Origin: Collinsella sp.
Lineage (GTDB): Bacteria; Actinomycetota; Coriobacteriia; Coriobacteriales; Coriobacteriaceae
Direction: 5' to 3'
Length of the DNA: 64,000 nucleotides
Assembly (NCBI GenBank): GCA_018381235.1
Contig: JAGZSF010000001.1
Coordinates: 89,469 to 153,468 of the forward strand
The translations under genes were made by a program, and so were the position numbers. The notes beneath the pieces were generated by a model. The model was not told the origin of the DNA, did not search any database, and worked only from the letters and a program-made list of their open reading frames with translations. This document shows, in pieces, positions 41,686-50,249 of the stretch (within the stretch, counting starts at the first letter, position 1; the number at the start of each line of letters is the position of its first letter).

Positions 41686-42390
41686 ATGCCTTATTACTAT
41701 GGATACGGCTTTGGTATCGATCCGCTGTACCTGCTGGTTGTTCTTGTCTGTACGGTGCTTGGTCTTGCCGCACAGAGCTATATCAACTCGACGTACAAGA
41801 CGTGGTCCAAGGTACGATCGGACGGCGACACGGGCGCTACGGTCGCTCGCCGCATGCTCGATGCCAACGGTTGCAACGCCGTGGGCATCAAGGGCGTTGC
41901 CGGCGAGCTCACCGACCACTACAACCCGCAGGATAACAACCTGTATCTCTCGGACGCTAACCGTTCGGGTGGCTCGGTCGCAAGCGTTGCCGTTGCCTGC
42001 CATGAGGCGGGCCATGCCGCCCAGCGTCAAAGCGGTTACGCCATGATGAAGGTGCGCAGCGCCCTCGTGCCGGTCGTTAACTTTACCCAGAACACCTGGA
42101 CGCTCGTGCTGCTCATGGGCTTGTTTATGAACATCGCGGGACTCACGACCCTCGCGCTGATCTTCTTCTCGTTTAGCGTGCTGTTCCAGCTGGTTACGCT
42201 GCCGGTCGAGATCGATGCCAGCCGCCGCGCCGTGGCGTATATCGAGCAGTCGGGTATGAGCTCCAAGCAGGTCAACGGTGCCAAGAAGGTGCTGACGGCA
42301 GCTGCGCTCACCTATGTGGCTGCGGCGCTCACCTCGATTATTCAGCTGCTCTACCTTATGGCTCGCTACAACAGAAACTCCAACCGATAA
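41686..42390 (+). CDS. Membrane zinc metallopeptidase (YugP family)
   Basis: This 234-residue protein has an N-terminal helix (LYLLVVLVCTVLGLAAQ near residues 14-30), the zinc motif VACHEAGHAAQ near 104-114, and two or three C-terminal helices (about 131-165 and 203-227). The YlSdaNRSGGSVAS segment before HEAGH matches the neutral zinc metallopeptidase 2 (YugP) family. Substrates are unknown. CGGAGGA precedes ATG 41686. Confidence 0.85.
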   Translation: MPYYYGYGFGIDPLYLLVVLVCTVLGLAAQSYINSTYKTWSKVRSDGDTGATVARRMLDANGCNAVGIKGVAGELTDHYNPQDNNLYLSDANRSGGSVASVAVACHEAGHAAQRQSGYAMMKVRSALVPVVNFTQNTWTLVLLMGLFMNIAGLTTLALIFFSFSVLFQLVTLPVEIDASRRAVAYIEQSGMSSKQVNGAKKVLTAAALTYVAAALTSIIQLLYLMARYNRNSNR

Positions 42391-42505
42391 GAACTTGTAC
42401 TGGAAGGCGCCGCGGGGATTTGTGTCCCCGCGGCGCTGTACTATGTGTGGGACTTGAATTTGCGCAGGGCCGGAGCCCTTGTGCACGATGACGAAAGGAG
42501 GCTGC

Positions 42506-43957
42506 GTGGCAGGCTGGAATCTAACCGGCAATGCCGTTTCCGCCGAGTTTGACGGGTCGGACGAGCAGGAGCGTAAAGAGCTCAGCGTGAGCCAGGCGGT
42601 GGAGATCGCCGCTGGCGCGCTCGATGCGATTCCGCAGCTGAGCGTCCTGGGCGAGGTCACCGGCTTTCGTGGCCCCAATGCCCGAAGCGGCCACTGCTAC
42701 TTCCAGATCAAGGACGACTCGGCTGCCGTCGACTGCATCATCTGGAAGGGCGCCTATCTTAAGCGCACCTTCGATTTGCGCGACGGTATGCAGGTGAGCT
42801 TTAAGGGCAGCTTCAATCTCTATAAGCCCACAGGCCGCATGAGCTTTGTCGCTCGCTCGTTCTCGTTGGCGGGGGAGGGCCTGCTGCGTCAGCAGGTGGC
42901 ACAACTGGCTGAAAAGCTGCGTCGCGAGGGCCTGATGGACGAGGCGCGCAAACGTCGCATTCCGGTGTTTTGTTCACGCGTGGCGGTCGTCACCTCGCTT
43001 TCGGGCGCCGTGATCGACGACGTCAAGCGTACGCTGCGCCGTCGCAACCCACTTGTCGAGCTCGTTTGCGTGGGTGCCAAGGTCCAGGGCGAGGGTGCGC
43101 CGGCGGAGCTTATTGAAGGCTTGCGCCGCGCCGCTGCAATTACGCCGGCGCCCGATTGCATTTTGCTCGTGCGTGGAGGCGGTTCCTTCGAGGATCTTAT
43201 GACCTTTAACGACGAAGAGCTTGCTCGCGCGGTGGCGGCCTGTCCCGTGCCTGTGGTGACGGGTATTGGCCATGAACCCGATACCTCGATCTGCGATATG
43301 GTGAGCGACCGTCGCGCTTCCACGCCAACGGCGGCGGCAGAATCCGTGGCACCGGCTATGACAGAGCTGGCGGATGTGCTCGAGACGCGCCATCAGCGCC
43401 TAGGTGCTGCGATGGCTTCGATGATCGGGTCGGATCAGGTCGATCTGGAGATGCTCGATCAGCGTGGTCGGCGTGCCTGGGATACCTATACGGCGCGCTT
43501 GGGCGATGCGCTCGATGCGGCCGCGTGCCGCCCGTGCCTGAACGATCCAACGTTTATGGTTGAGCGTCGCGAGTCGGAGCTTGCCCTGACGGCCGATCGC
43601 CTGTCGGTCGCCATTGCGCGCTCGGTCGGTGCCTTCTGCTCCAACTTCGAGCGCCTGCCCGAGCGCTTGGTCGCAAGCACCTCGGGGCTCGATGGCAAGC
43701 GCCATGCGCTCACGCTCGCGAGTTCCCGTCTGGAGCATCAGGGACGCACGATGTTGAGCAAACCCGCGTCCGACTTGGGTCGCGCAGCGGCCTCGCTCGA
43801 TGCCCTGTCACCGCTCAAGGTGCTTGCCCGCGGCTACTCCATCGCATACAGCGATGGCGGCGTGGCTACGAGCGCTAAGACTTTTAAGCCCGGTGACGCC
43901 ATCCGCGTGCGTATGGCGGATGGTAACGTGGCAGCAACCGTCGATACGGTTGAGTAG
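42506..43957 (+). CDS. xseA: Exodeoxyribonuclease VII large subunit
   Basis: This 483-residue protein has an N-terminal OB fold (LSVLGEVTGFRGPNARSGHC then YF, with DDSAAVDCIIWKG), the catalytic core (VVTSLSGAVIDDV; LVRGGGSFEDLMTFND; TGIGHEPDTSICDMVSDRRA) and a long helical C-terminal part. With XseB it degrades single-stranded DNA from both ends. GTG 42506 behind AAAGGAGG is preferred; ATG 42488 is possible and adds six residues. xseB starts 42 bases downstream. Confidence 0.88.
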   Translation: MAGWNLTGNAVSAEFDGSDEQERKELSVSQAVEIAAGALDAIPQLSVLGEVTGFRGPNARSGHCYFQIKDDSAAVDCIIWKGAYLKRTFDLRDGMQVSFKGSFNLYKPTGRMSFVARSFSLAGEGLLRQQVAQLAEKLRREGLMDEARKRRIPVFCSRVAVVTSLSGAVIDDVKRTLRRRNPLVELVCVGAKVQGEGAPAELIEGLRRAAAITPAPDCILLVRGGGSFEDLMTFNDEELARAVAACPVPVVTGIGHEPDTSICDMVSDRRASTPTAAAESVAPAMTELADVLETRHQRLGAAMASMIGSDQVDLEMLDQRGRRAWDTYTARLGDALDAAACRPCLNDPTFMVERRESELALTADRLSVAIARSVGAFCSNFERLPERLVASTSGLDGKRHALTLASSRLEHQGRTMLSKPASDLGRAAASLDALSPLKVLARGYSIAYSDGGVATSAKTFKPGDAIRVRMADGNVAATVDTVE

Positions 43958-43999
43958 ACCGCGTTTTATGGTGATAGACCTTTAGGGAAGGAAACAGAT

Positions 44000-44266
44000 A
44001 TGGCAGAGAAGACCCCGGTCGAGCAGCTTACGTATAAGCAGGCCTCACAGGAGCTGGAGCTCATTATCCGCAGCCTGGAGTCGGGCGATATGGAGCTCGA
44101 GGAGTCGCTCGAGAGCTACACCCGCGGCGTCGAGCTTCTCAAGAGCCTGCGTACCCGCCTGGCTGATGCCGAGCAGAAGGTCTCGGTGCTCCTTAAGGAC
44201 GTCGACGGCAACGACGTGCTCGCCGACGGCGAAGCCGCCAACACCGACGACAACCTCTCGTTCTAA
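44000..44266 (+). CDS. xseB: Exodeoxyribonuclease VII small subunit
   Basis: This 88-residue helical protein has LTYKQASQELELIIRSLESG then the ELEESLESYTRGVELLKSL block typical of XseB. Several copies bind the long helices of XseA. GGGAAGGAAA precedes ATG 44000. The acidic C-terminal tail (about 70-88) is longer than the conserved core. Confidence 0.9.
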   Translation: MAEKTPVEQLTYKQASQELELIIRSLESGDMELEESLESYTRGVELLKSLRTRLADAEQKVSVLLKDVDGNDVLADGEAANTDDNLSF

Positions 44267-44286
44267 CCATCCCGCAGCCCACTTTG

Positions 44287-44398
44287 GGGTAGTCTTTTTG
44301 GGACGGGGCTTTTTTGACTACCTCTTGTCGGCTGCCTCGCCGAGCACTTGCGTTTGCGAGAAAGTAGTCAAAAAAGCCCCGTCCCAAAAAGACTACCC
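44287..44398. repeat. Long perfect palindrome with 35-base arms (element C)
   Basis: Bases 44287-44321 are the exact reverse complement of 44364-44398; the 42-base centre has a CTCGCAAACGCAAG-like weak stem. The arm contains GGGACGGGG and runs of T and A. It stands between the convergent xseB and MerR genes and could work as a terminator in both directions, but the stem is far longer than a terminator needs. Confidence 0.85.
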
Positions 44399-44443
44399 AG
44401 GTGGCTGGCCATTAGGGGTGAATGTGGCGTGCCTTTCAGCGCG

Positions 44444-45292
44444 CTAAAGATGGGTCGAGACGCTATCGCTGCTCGATTTCACTGGGTTCACCATTATTTC
44501 AAGCGTGTGTAAATACTCATCTTGATTGTCAGATATGTATTCGCTTACATACCAGAATTCTAAAAGAGGCCCTGCGGCAATGAGATGATTCTGGTCCATG
44601 AATTCATTCATTTCCCTCCATATTGTCGGCGTTATTTCTGCAGGTTCGGTGGTTGTCCTGCAAAGATAGTCGCCTTCTGGGAAAATCTCGCACCCTTTAT
44701 TGTCGATTGATCCGAGTGAAAGCAGCGTCTTCTCTGCTACCAGGCAACCGTCGGCGCTTCTGCGCGATGGGTCAAGGATGAAGCATGGAACCGTGTGTAT
44801 CGAATCGATTTCCATCCCGAGTTCTTTCATGCGCTTAATGGTGGCGTAGGGAATTATGTCGCCGCTTAGCTCATCCTCGCTTACGATGACATATCCTCGG
44901 GGTCCCTTATGAACCACCCTCGACTGTTTTTCCTCGCGTGCTCTTAACGACATGGATATGTTCTGCATGCAATGCTCGATCTTTCGGCGCCGTTGCGATA
45001 GTTTTGCTATGGCTGCGTCGATGCTATCAAGTTCGTTGCTGAACAGTTCAAAGCTCGTTTCGAGTGAATGGTTATCTAGGAAAGATCTGATTTCGCTAAG
45101 CGTGTAGTTCATATTGAGCATTGACATGATGATGTTGAGTCTGCCGAAATCGTCCTTCCTGTATTCACGGTAGGCATTCGCCCCGCGCTTTGGGGCAACT
45201 AAACCAATTGCCTCGTAATAGCGAAGAGTGTCTGCGCTTACGCCGTAGAGGCCGGCCGTCTGCTTGATATTAAGGGAAAACTCGCGTTCCAT
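44444..45292 (-). CDS. MerR-family regulator with effector-binding C-terminal domain
   Basis: This 282-residue protein has the MerR winged helix (FSLNIKQTAGLYGVSADTLR then YYEAIGLV, near residues 5-31), YREYRKDDFGRLNIIMSMLN (about 42-61), a coiled dimerisation helix (about 85-120) and a GyrI-like C-terminal domain (about 135-275), as in BmrR-type drug-sensing regulators. AAGGTG precedes ATG 45292. It is divergent from the esterase/MFS operon, whose promoter has a MerR-type 19-base spacer. Confidence 0.85.
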   Translation of the reverse strand: MEREFSLNIKQTAGLYGVSADTLRYYEAIGLVAPKRGANAYREYRKDDFGRLNIIMSMLNMNYTLSEIRSFLDNHSLETSFELFSNELDSIDAAIAKLSQRRRKIEHCMQNISMSLRAREEKQSRVVHKGPRGYVIVSEDELSGDIIPYATIKRMKELGMEIDSIHTVPCFILDPSRRSADGCLVAEKTLLSLGSIDNKGCEIFPEGDYLCRTTTEPAEITPTIWREMNEFMDQNHLIAAGPLLEFWYVSEYISDNQDEYLHTLEIMVNPVKSSSDSVSTHL

Positions 45293-45442
45293 GTCACACC
45301 TTCCGACTGCCCTAGGGCCACTCAAAACCTTGGAGCTATTCTAATGTTTGTTACTCCGTCATTGTCGGGCAAGCGGTCGTTTTGACGAGGTGAACGGTCT
45401 TAAGCGCTTGGTATCCAGCTGGTATTCCATCGAAACACGTCG

Positions 45443-45473
45443 TTGACCTTTGACTTTCTCCAAATTCTAAGAT
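45443..45473 (+). promoter_or_regulatory. MerR-type promoter of the esterase operon
   Basis: TTGACC (45443-45448) and TAAGAT (45468-45473) are separated by exactly 19 bases, the long spacer that MerR activators correct by twisting DNA. It is 65 bases before the esterase start and divergent from the MerR gene. Confidence 0.55.
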
Positions 45474-45537
45474 GGTTTCAAGCCAGCTAGCTTAAATCAT
45501 ATCGATCTAGCATCTTAATTGTGAGGAAGGACAAGCA

Positions 45538-47028
45538 ATGAAGGTCAAGACTAGGACGGGTATAGTTTCGGGCAAGACGCTCGAAAACGGGGTTGAAGCT
45601 TTTTTGGGCATTCCCTATGCAAAGCAGCCGGTAGGTGATCTTCGCTGGCGTGCCCCTGAGCGCCTTGATGATTCCGATGAGGAAATTGAATGCGTGGAAT
45701 TCGGGCATTCTGCCAGGCAATTTATCTATGAAGTTGAACTCGCTTCGCTTCATGAGCAAGGGGAGGATTGCCTGAGCCTTAACGTGTGGGTCAGGGGACA
45801 CGCACGCAAGAACCTTCCTGTCATGGTATATATCCATGGTGGTGCCTACTTCTCAGGTGGATCTGCCGACCCGCTATATAACGGCTCCAATTTTGCGGCA
45901 GCGAAGGATGTCGTTATTGTTTCGATTAACTACCGTCTGAACTTGTTTGGGTCGCTGCTGCTCGATTGCCTGCCGGGCGGAGAGGACTACAAAGACGCCG
46001 GCTATCTTGCCATTCTTGATCAAATCCGTGCGCTCGAGTGGGTGCATGAGAATATTTCGGCCTTCGGCGGTGACCCCAATTGTGTCACGCTTTTCGGTGA
46101 GTCGGCAGGCTCTTCCAGCCAGGCTCTTCTTTCCATATTGCCAGAGGCAAATAAGTATTTCCAACGTGCGATTTTGGAGTCCGGCCCTATCCAGCTTTAT
46201 AAGACCCGCGAGCGCGGCGAGTACTTTGCTCGGGAGTTCGCCGAAATCATGGGATGCAAAACCGCCCAAGAGCTCTTAGCGAAGTCGGCAGACGAGCTCA
46301 TTGAGGGCATGCAGGTGTGGTGCGATCGTCATACCTACGAAGTGTCGCTAATTTTCTCGCCGGTTTGCGACGGGTCTTTTCTTCCCAAGAAGCCGATGAA
46401 GGCCTGGGCGGAGGGCGCAGCCAAGGATATCGATATCATGATTGGATGTACCGAGGACGAGTTTACTTATTTCCATTTCTATTTCGATGACCTTCCCGGA
46501 TTCTGGCACGGCCAATTCCCGATTCATTTTGATGATCAGATTGATATCGATTACTGGGAGCAAGCATATCGAAAGGCATGGCCTGAGCGCGATTTTGCCG
46601 AGAATTACACCAATTTTATGAACTCAACCGGTTTCTTTGTCGGCACCGACCTTATGGCTGAAGAGCAGTCGGCGTTTAAGCCCGTGTACAACTATTTGTT
46701 CCGTTATAAATCTCGTGTCGAGGGAATGGGTTCTTGCCACGCAATCGAGGTGCCGTTCGTTTTCAAGAATCTTGATACCGCGAGTGGTCTGATGTTTACG
46801 GGTGACAATCCTCCAGCGCATCTCGCGGATGAAATGAACGATGCGTGGTTCAGCTTTGCGAAGACGGGCAAACCGTTTGTTGAGGGCAAGGCACCATGGG
46901 ACCCCTATACCGCTGAGAACCACATTCATATGGTAATTGACGAAAACGAGTGGAAGCCGGTGCATTCGCTGCATGCCAAAGAAGATTCGGTGTTCCGTCC
47001 TATGTACGAGGTACTACTCAACGATTAG
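45538..47028 (+). CDS. Type B carboxylesterase
   Basis: This 496-residue alpha/beta hydrolase has the early GIPYAKQPVGDLRWRAPE block near residues 24-41, EDCLSLNVWV near 78-87, the oxyanion loop YIHGGAYFSGGS near 99-110, the nucleophile elbow TLFGESAGSSSQ near 183-194 (Ser188) and the late CHAIEVPFVF block with the catalytic His. No signal peptide is visible, so it acts in the cytosol on imported esters. It heads an operon with two MFS transporters under a MerR-type promoter. AT-richer codon use than the neighbours suggests later acquisition. Confidence 0.85.
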   Translation: MKVKTRTGIVSGKTLENGVEAFLGIPYAKQPVGDLRWRAPERLDDSDEEIECVEFGHSARQFIYEVELASLHEQGEDCLSLNVWVRGHARKNLPVMVYIHGGAYFSGGSADPLYNGSNFAAAKDVVIVSINYRLNLFGSLLLDCLPGGEDYKDAGYLAILDQIRALEWVHENISAFGGDPNCVTLFGESAGSSSQALLSILPEANKYFQRAILESGPIQLYKTRERGEYFAREFAEIMGCKTAQELLAKSADELIEGMQVWCDRHTYEVSLIFSPVCDGSFLPKKPMKAWAEGAAKDIDIMIGCTEDEFTYFHFYFDDLPGFWHGQFPIHFDDQIDIDYWEQAYRKAWPERDFAENYTNFMNSTGFFVGTDLMAEEQSAFKPVYNYLFRYKSRVEGMGSCHAIEVPFVFKNLDTASGLMFTGDNPPAHLADEMNDAWFSFAKTGKPFVEGKAPWDPYTAENHIHMVIDENEWKPVHSLHAKEDSVFRPMYEVLLND

Positions 47029-47105
47029 TGAAAGAAGCCGCAATGGAGTGGGCTAATTAGCCCCATTGAATTCAGCTTGAACTATCCCTGCGTAAGGAGA
47101 AAGAA

Positions 47106-48323
47106 ATGGCTCAAGAAGAAAAGCTATCGGGTTATCGGTGGATGATCTTATTCGTAGTTTGTCTCATTTGCTTCATGGCAAACTTCATGCAATATCAGGT
47201 TTCAGCATGGGGTGTCGTCGTGATGACGACTCTCGGCATCGATGCCGGTGGGCTTACCAATCTCATGTTGATGCCGATGCTCACCGCTGTGTTTTTGTCG
47301 ATTCCTGCAGGATCTCTTGCTGATCGCTACGGCGTTAAGCTTGTCGTGTCAATTGGCATGGTGCTTTCTGCTGTAGGCGGCTTTCTGCGTTATTTCATGA
47401 TTAATGACTTTACCGTGCAGATCGTTTCGATGTTTATGATCGGCTTTGGCATTGCGGCGCTCAATGCCAATCTGGCAAAGGTGCTGGGTTCCTGGTTTAA
47501 ACAGCAGACCTCCCTTGCCGTGGGAGTTTTCTATGCTGCTTCATGTGTGTCCATCGTGATAGCCCAGGCATTCAGCACTTATTTTCCTACGCTTGACGTG
47601 TCTTATCTGGTCGCTGCTATTGCCGAAGCTGTAACTGCTGCGCTGTGGATCTTCTTTATGAGGAACGTCCCGGAGGGCGAGCCCATGCCCGAGCCCGAGC
47701 CGGTTATGAAGTACATTAAGATTGCCGCTAAGTCGCGCGGCGTTTGGTGCATTGCCTTGGCTTATGGTCTTACCCTCGCTTCAACCACGGCATATTGCGC
47801 AATTCTGCCGTCTGCGCTTGAGCTCGTTCGCGGCGTTGATACTGCCACCGCTGGATCTATGGCAGCAATTATTACAGTTGGTAGCTTCTTTGCTTGTTTT
47901 GCGGGACCGGCTGCCGTCCTCAAGCTCGGTAAGAATAAACCGTTTCTCATTGTAACCACGGTGATTGCCGCCGTTGTAATGGTTGCAAACTGGTTTTTGC
48001 CGCTTGGCACTGTCATGTGGGTTGCTCTCGTCCTCAATGGTTTTATGACCGCTCTTTCTGGCCCCATTATTCAGGCAATGACTCCTGATCTTCCTGAGAT
48101 TGGCGCGAAATATGCCGGTAGCGCTGGTGGAATAATCGGTACTGTCGGCCTTCTCTGCTCCTATTTTGTTCCCGTTATTGTTTCGTCTATTTCTGGTGAC
48201 AATTGGACGTTGAACTTTACGATCGAATCGATTCTTTTCCTTGCGAGCGTTTTGCCTATTGCGATGTTGCCCGAGACTGGTGCGGCGGCAAAAGCCGAGA
48301 TGCCTGAGACTTCTGAATTATAA
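47106..48323 (+). CDS. MFS transporter 1 of the esterase operon
   Basis: This 405-residue major facilitator has twelve predicted helices, opening YRWMILFVVCLICFMANFMQ, with the MFS loop SLADRYGVKLVV near residues 70-81. Charged residues in helices are few, as in anion/H+ symporters of the cyanate/nitrate-like group. It is paralogous to the next gene (shared NFMQYQV near the start and GAKYAGSAGGI or GTRYAGSAGGI late). AAGGAG precedes ATG 47106. Confidence 0.82.
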   Translation: MAQEEKLSGYRWMILFVVCLICFMANFMQYQVSAWGVVVMTTLGIDAGGLTNLMLMPMLTAVFLSIPAGSLADRYGVKLVVSIGMVLSAVGGFLRYFMINDFTVQIVSMFMIGFGIAALNANLAKVLGSWFKQQTSLAVGVFYAASCVSIVIAQAFSTYFPTLDVSYLVAAIAEAVTAALWIFFMRNVPEGEPMPEPEPVMKYIKIAAKSRGVWCIALAYGLTLASTTAYCAILPSALELVRGVDTATAGSMAAIITVGSFFACFAGPAAVLKLGKNKPFLIVTTVIAAVVMVANWFLPLGTVMWVALVLNGFMTALSGPIIQAMTPDLPEIGAKYAGSAGGIIGTVGLLCSYFVPVIVSSISGDNWTLNFTIESILFLASVLPIAMLPETGAAAKAEMPETSEL

Positions 48324-48341
48324 TTAATCGGTGTTTTGCCT

Positions 48342-48382
48342 GGTCGCGACCTCCAGTTGATATGGGGGTCGCGACCATTTTT
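48342..48382 (+). terminator. Terminator between the two MFS genes
   Basis: GGTCGCGACC (48342-48351) repeats as its own complement at 48367-48376, followed by ATTTTTA. It ends 18 bases before the second MFS gene and may limit its expression. Confidence 0.65.
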
Positions 48383-48399
48383 AATGTGAGGTTGGTGCA

Positions 48400-49620
48400 A
48401 TGGATGGTGAAGCGTGCGAAGTTGCGCACAAAGTTGAGCAAAAGCGGGCTTCGAGTGGTTACCGCTGGTTAATATTGCTGTTGACGTGTGGTCTCTGTTT
48501 TTTGGGCAACTTCATGCAGTATCAGGTCGCTGCCTATGCTACGGTCATCATGCCTCAGATGAATATCGACCCTGTCGGATTCTCATCTCTCTTTCTGGCG
48601 CCAATGCTTGCGGCCGTTTTCTTTAGTCTCCCGTTCGGATCACTTGGAGATAGGCTTGGGCCCAAAGTAGTGATACTTGGCGGGTTCTGTGTTTCTTTGG
48701 TTGGCGGCGCTATCAGAATTTTCACCCTATCGAACTATCCTGCTCAACTTGTCTCGATGTTTTGCATCGGCGTGGGGATGGCGGCATTGACTGCCAATAA
48801 TGCAAAGACGCTTGGACTTTGGTTTGCAGATAAGACGGATGTTGCGATGGGCATTTACTATGCGGCGACTTGCTTTGGCATTGCGGCGGCGCAAGCGTCA
48901 TCGGCGTTTATGTCTTCCGTGCTAATGGGCTATACAGTTGCAGAAGCGTTGTTGGTCGTTCTGACTATCTTCTGGGGTTTATTTGGTAAGAACGTACAGC
49001 ATGACTCACTTATTCCTGATGGCGTTGAGCACGACCAAGCCCTTCTGACTGCTTTTCGTTCGCGTAACGTTTGGCTTTGCGCGATTTGCGCCGCTTTCTC
49101 ACTTGCCGCCACGACCGCCTTTTCCGGTGTGCTACCTCAGGCTCTTGAGCTTGTGCGAGGCACCGATGCTTCGACGGCCGGCGAAATGGCGGCGCTGACA
49201 ACCGCTGCTGGGATTATCGGCTGCTTGATTGCTCCGATACTTTACGGTAAATGCCGCCTTGCGCGACCGTATCTTGTGATTGTCGGGCTTCTTGGCTCTA
49301 TTTCAATTGCAGTTGCGTGGTTTGCCTCGGGCTTGAAGTCCATGGGGGTATTGCTTGCAGTGTGCGGCATCGTTACGAGCATGATGGGTCCAGTTGTTCA
49401 AGCTCTGCCAGTTTCATTTGCAGAAATCGGCACTCGTTATGCGGGCAGCGCTGGCGGCATTATGGCCGAAGTTAGCCTTTTGGGTTCTTATATGCTTCCT
49501 ATTGGGATTGCGGCTATTTCCGGTTCAGATTACGACAAACAAATGATGCTTATTGCTCTGCTTTACGGTCTATCTGTCCTTCCGGTATTGATCATTCCTG
49601 AGGTCAAGGCTTCTAAATAG
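48400..49620 (+). CDS. MFS transporter 2 of the esterase operon
   Basis: This 406-residue major facilitator is similar in every region to the preceding one (YRWLILLLTCGLCFLGNFMQ at residues 20-39, then YQVAAYATVIM; SLGDRLGPKVVILGG; GTRYAGSAGGIM late). The tandem pair probably arose by duplication. GAGG lies before ATG 48400, and a terminator hairpin lies between the two genes. Import of an ester and export of its product would explain two carriers beside one esterase; this is inference. Confidence 0.82.
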   Translation: MDGEACEVAHKVEQKRASSGYRWLILLLTCGLCFLGNFMQYQVAAYATVIMPQMNIDPVGFSSLFLAPMLAAVFFSLPFGSLGDRLGPKVVILGGFCVSLVGGAIRIFTLSNYPAQLVSMFCIGVGMAALTANNAKTLGLWFADKTDVAMGIYYAATCFGIAAAQASSAFMSSVLMGYTVAEALLVVLTIFWGLFGKNVQHDSLIPDGVEHDQALLTAFRSRNVWLCAICAAFSLAATTAFSGVLPQALELVRGTDASTAGEMAALTTAAGIIGCLIAPILYGKCRLARPYLVIVGLLGSISIAVAWFASGLKSMGVLLAVCGIVTSMMGPVVQALPVSFAEIGTRYAGSAGGIMAEVSLLGSYMLPIGIAAISGSDYDKQMMLIALLYGLSVLPVLIIPEVKASK

Positions 49621-49766
49621 ATGCGAGCGTATGGATGGAGCTCTCTGGCCATTGCGATTGCAGAGGAATAGAATTCGCTCAATTGGGATCTTTGAAGTGG
49701 GCTAAACTGTCTTGGTGTTTCACTGAACAACACGACTTTTTGCGTTGTCACTAGAAAGGAACCAGC

Positions 49767-50102
49767 ATGTGTGATTGCATCTTCTGCAAAATTGCCAACC
49801 ACGAGATCCCCTCGACTGTCGTCTATGAGGACGATCAGGTCATCGCGTTCGATGACCTCAATCCCCAGGCGCCCGTCCACACGCTCGTGATCCCCAAGAA
49901 GCACTACGGCGACATCGCCGACAACGTGCCGGCTGAGACCATGGGCGCCATGGCCCACGCCATCCAGGAGGTTGCCAAGGCCAAGGGCCTGGAGGACGGC
50001 TTCCGCGTCATCTCCAACAAGGGCGTCAACGCCGGCCAGACTGTCATGCACTTCCACATGCACGTCCTCGGCGGCAAGAACCTGGGCGAGAACCTCATCT
50101 GA
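49767..50102 (+). CDS. HIT-family nucleotide hydrolase (HinT-like)
   Basis: This 111-residue protein has CIFCKIANHEIPSTVVYEDD at residues 4-23 and the histidine triad GQTVMHFHMHVLGG near 89-102. HinT-type enzymes cleave purine nucleoside phosphoramidates and acyl-adenylates. The CxxC near the start may bind zinc. AAAGGAA precedes ATG 49767. Confidence 0.9.
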   Translation: MCDCIFCKIANHEIPSTVVYEDDQVIAFDDLNPQAPVHTLVIPKKHYGDIADNVPAETMGAMAHAIQEVAKAKGLEDGFRVISNKGVNAGQTVMHFHMHVLGGKNLGENLI

Positions 50103-50161
50103 GGACGCCTGCGCCGTGCAATGAAACGGAAGCTGCGGCATCGATAACTTATATATCAACG

Positions 50162-50199
50162 CAATAAACCCGAGCGCGAGGGCGTTTGGGTTTATTATT
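50162..50199. terminator. Inverted repeat between HIT and ackA1
   Basis: AATAAACCC and GGGTTTATT flank a 16-base GC-rich loop, with A and T runs on both sides, about 60 bases after the HIT stop. Confidence 0.6.
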
Positions 50200-50249
50200 G
50201 AAGCGTATGTAACCTGGCGGCGCCACACCGCCTGTTAGTAGGGAGACAC

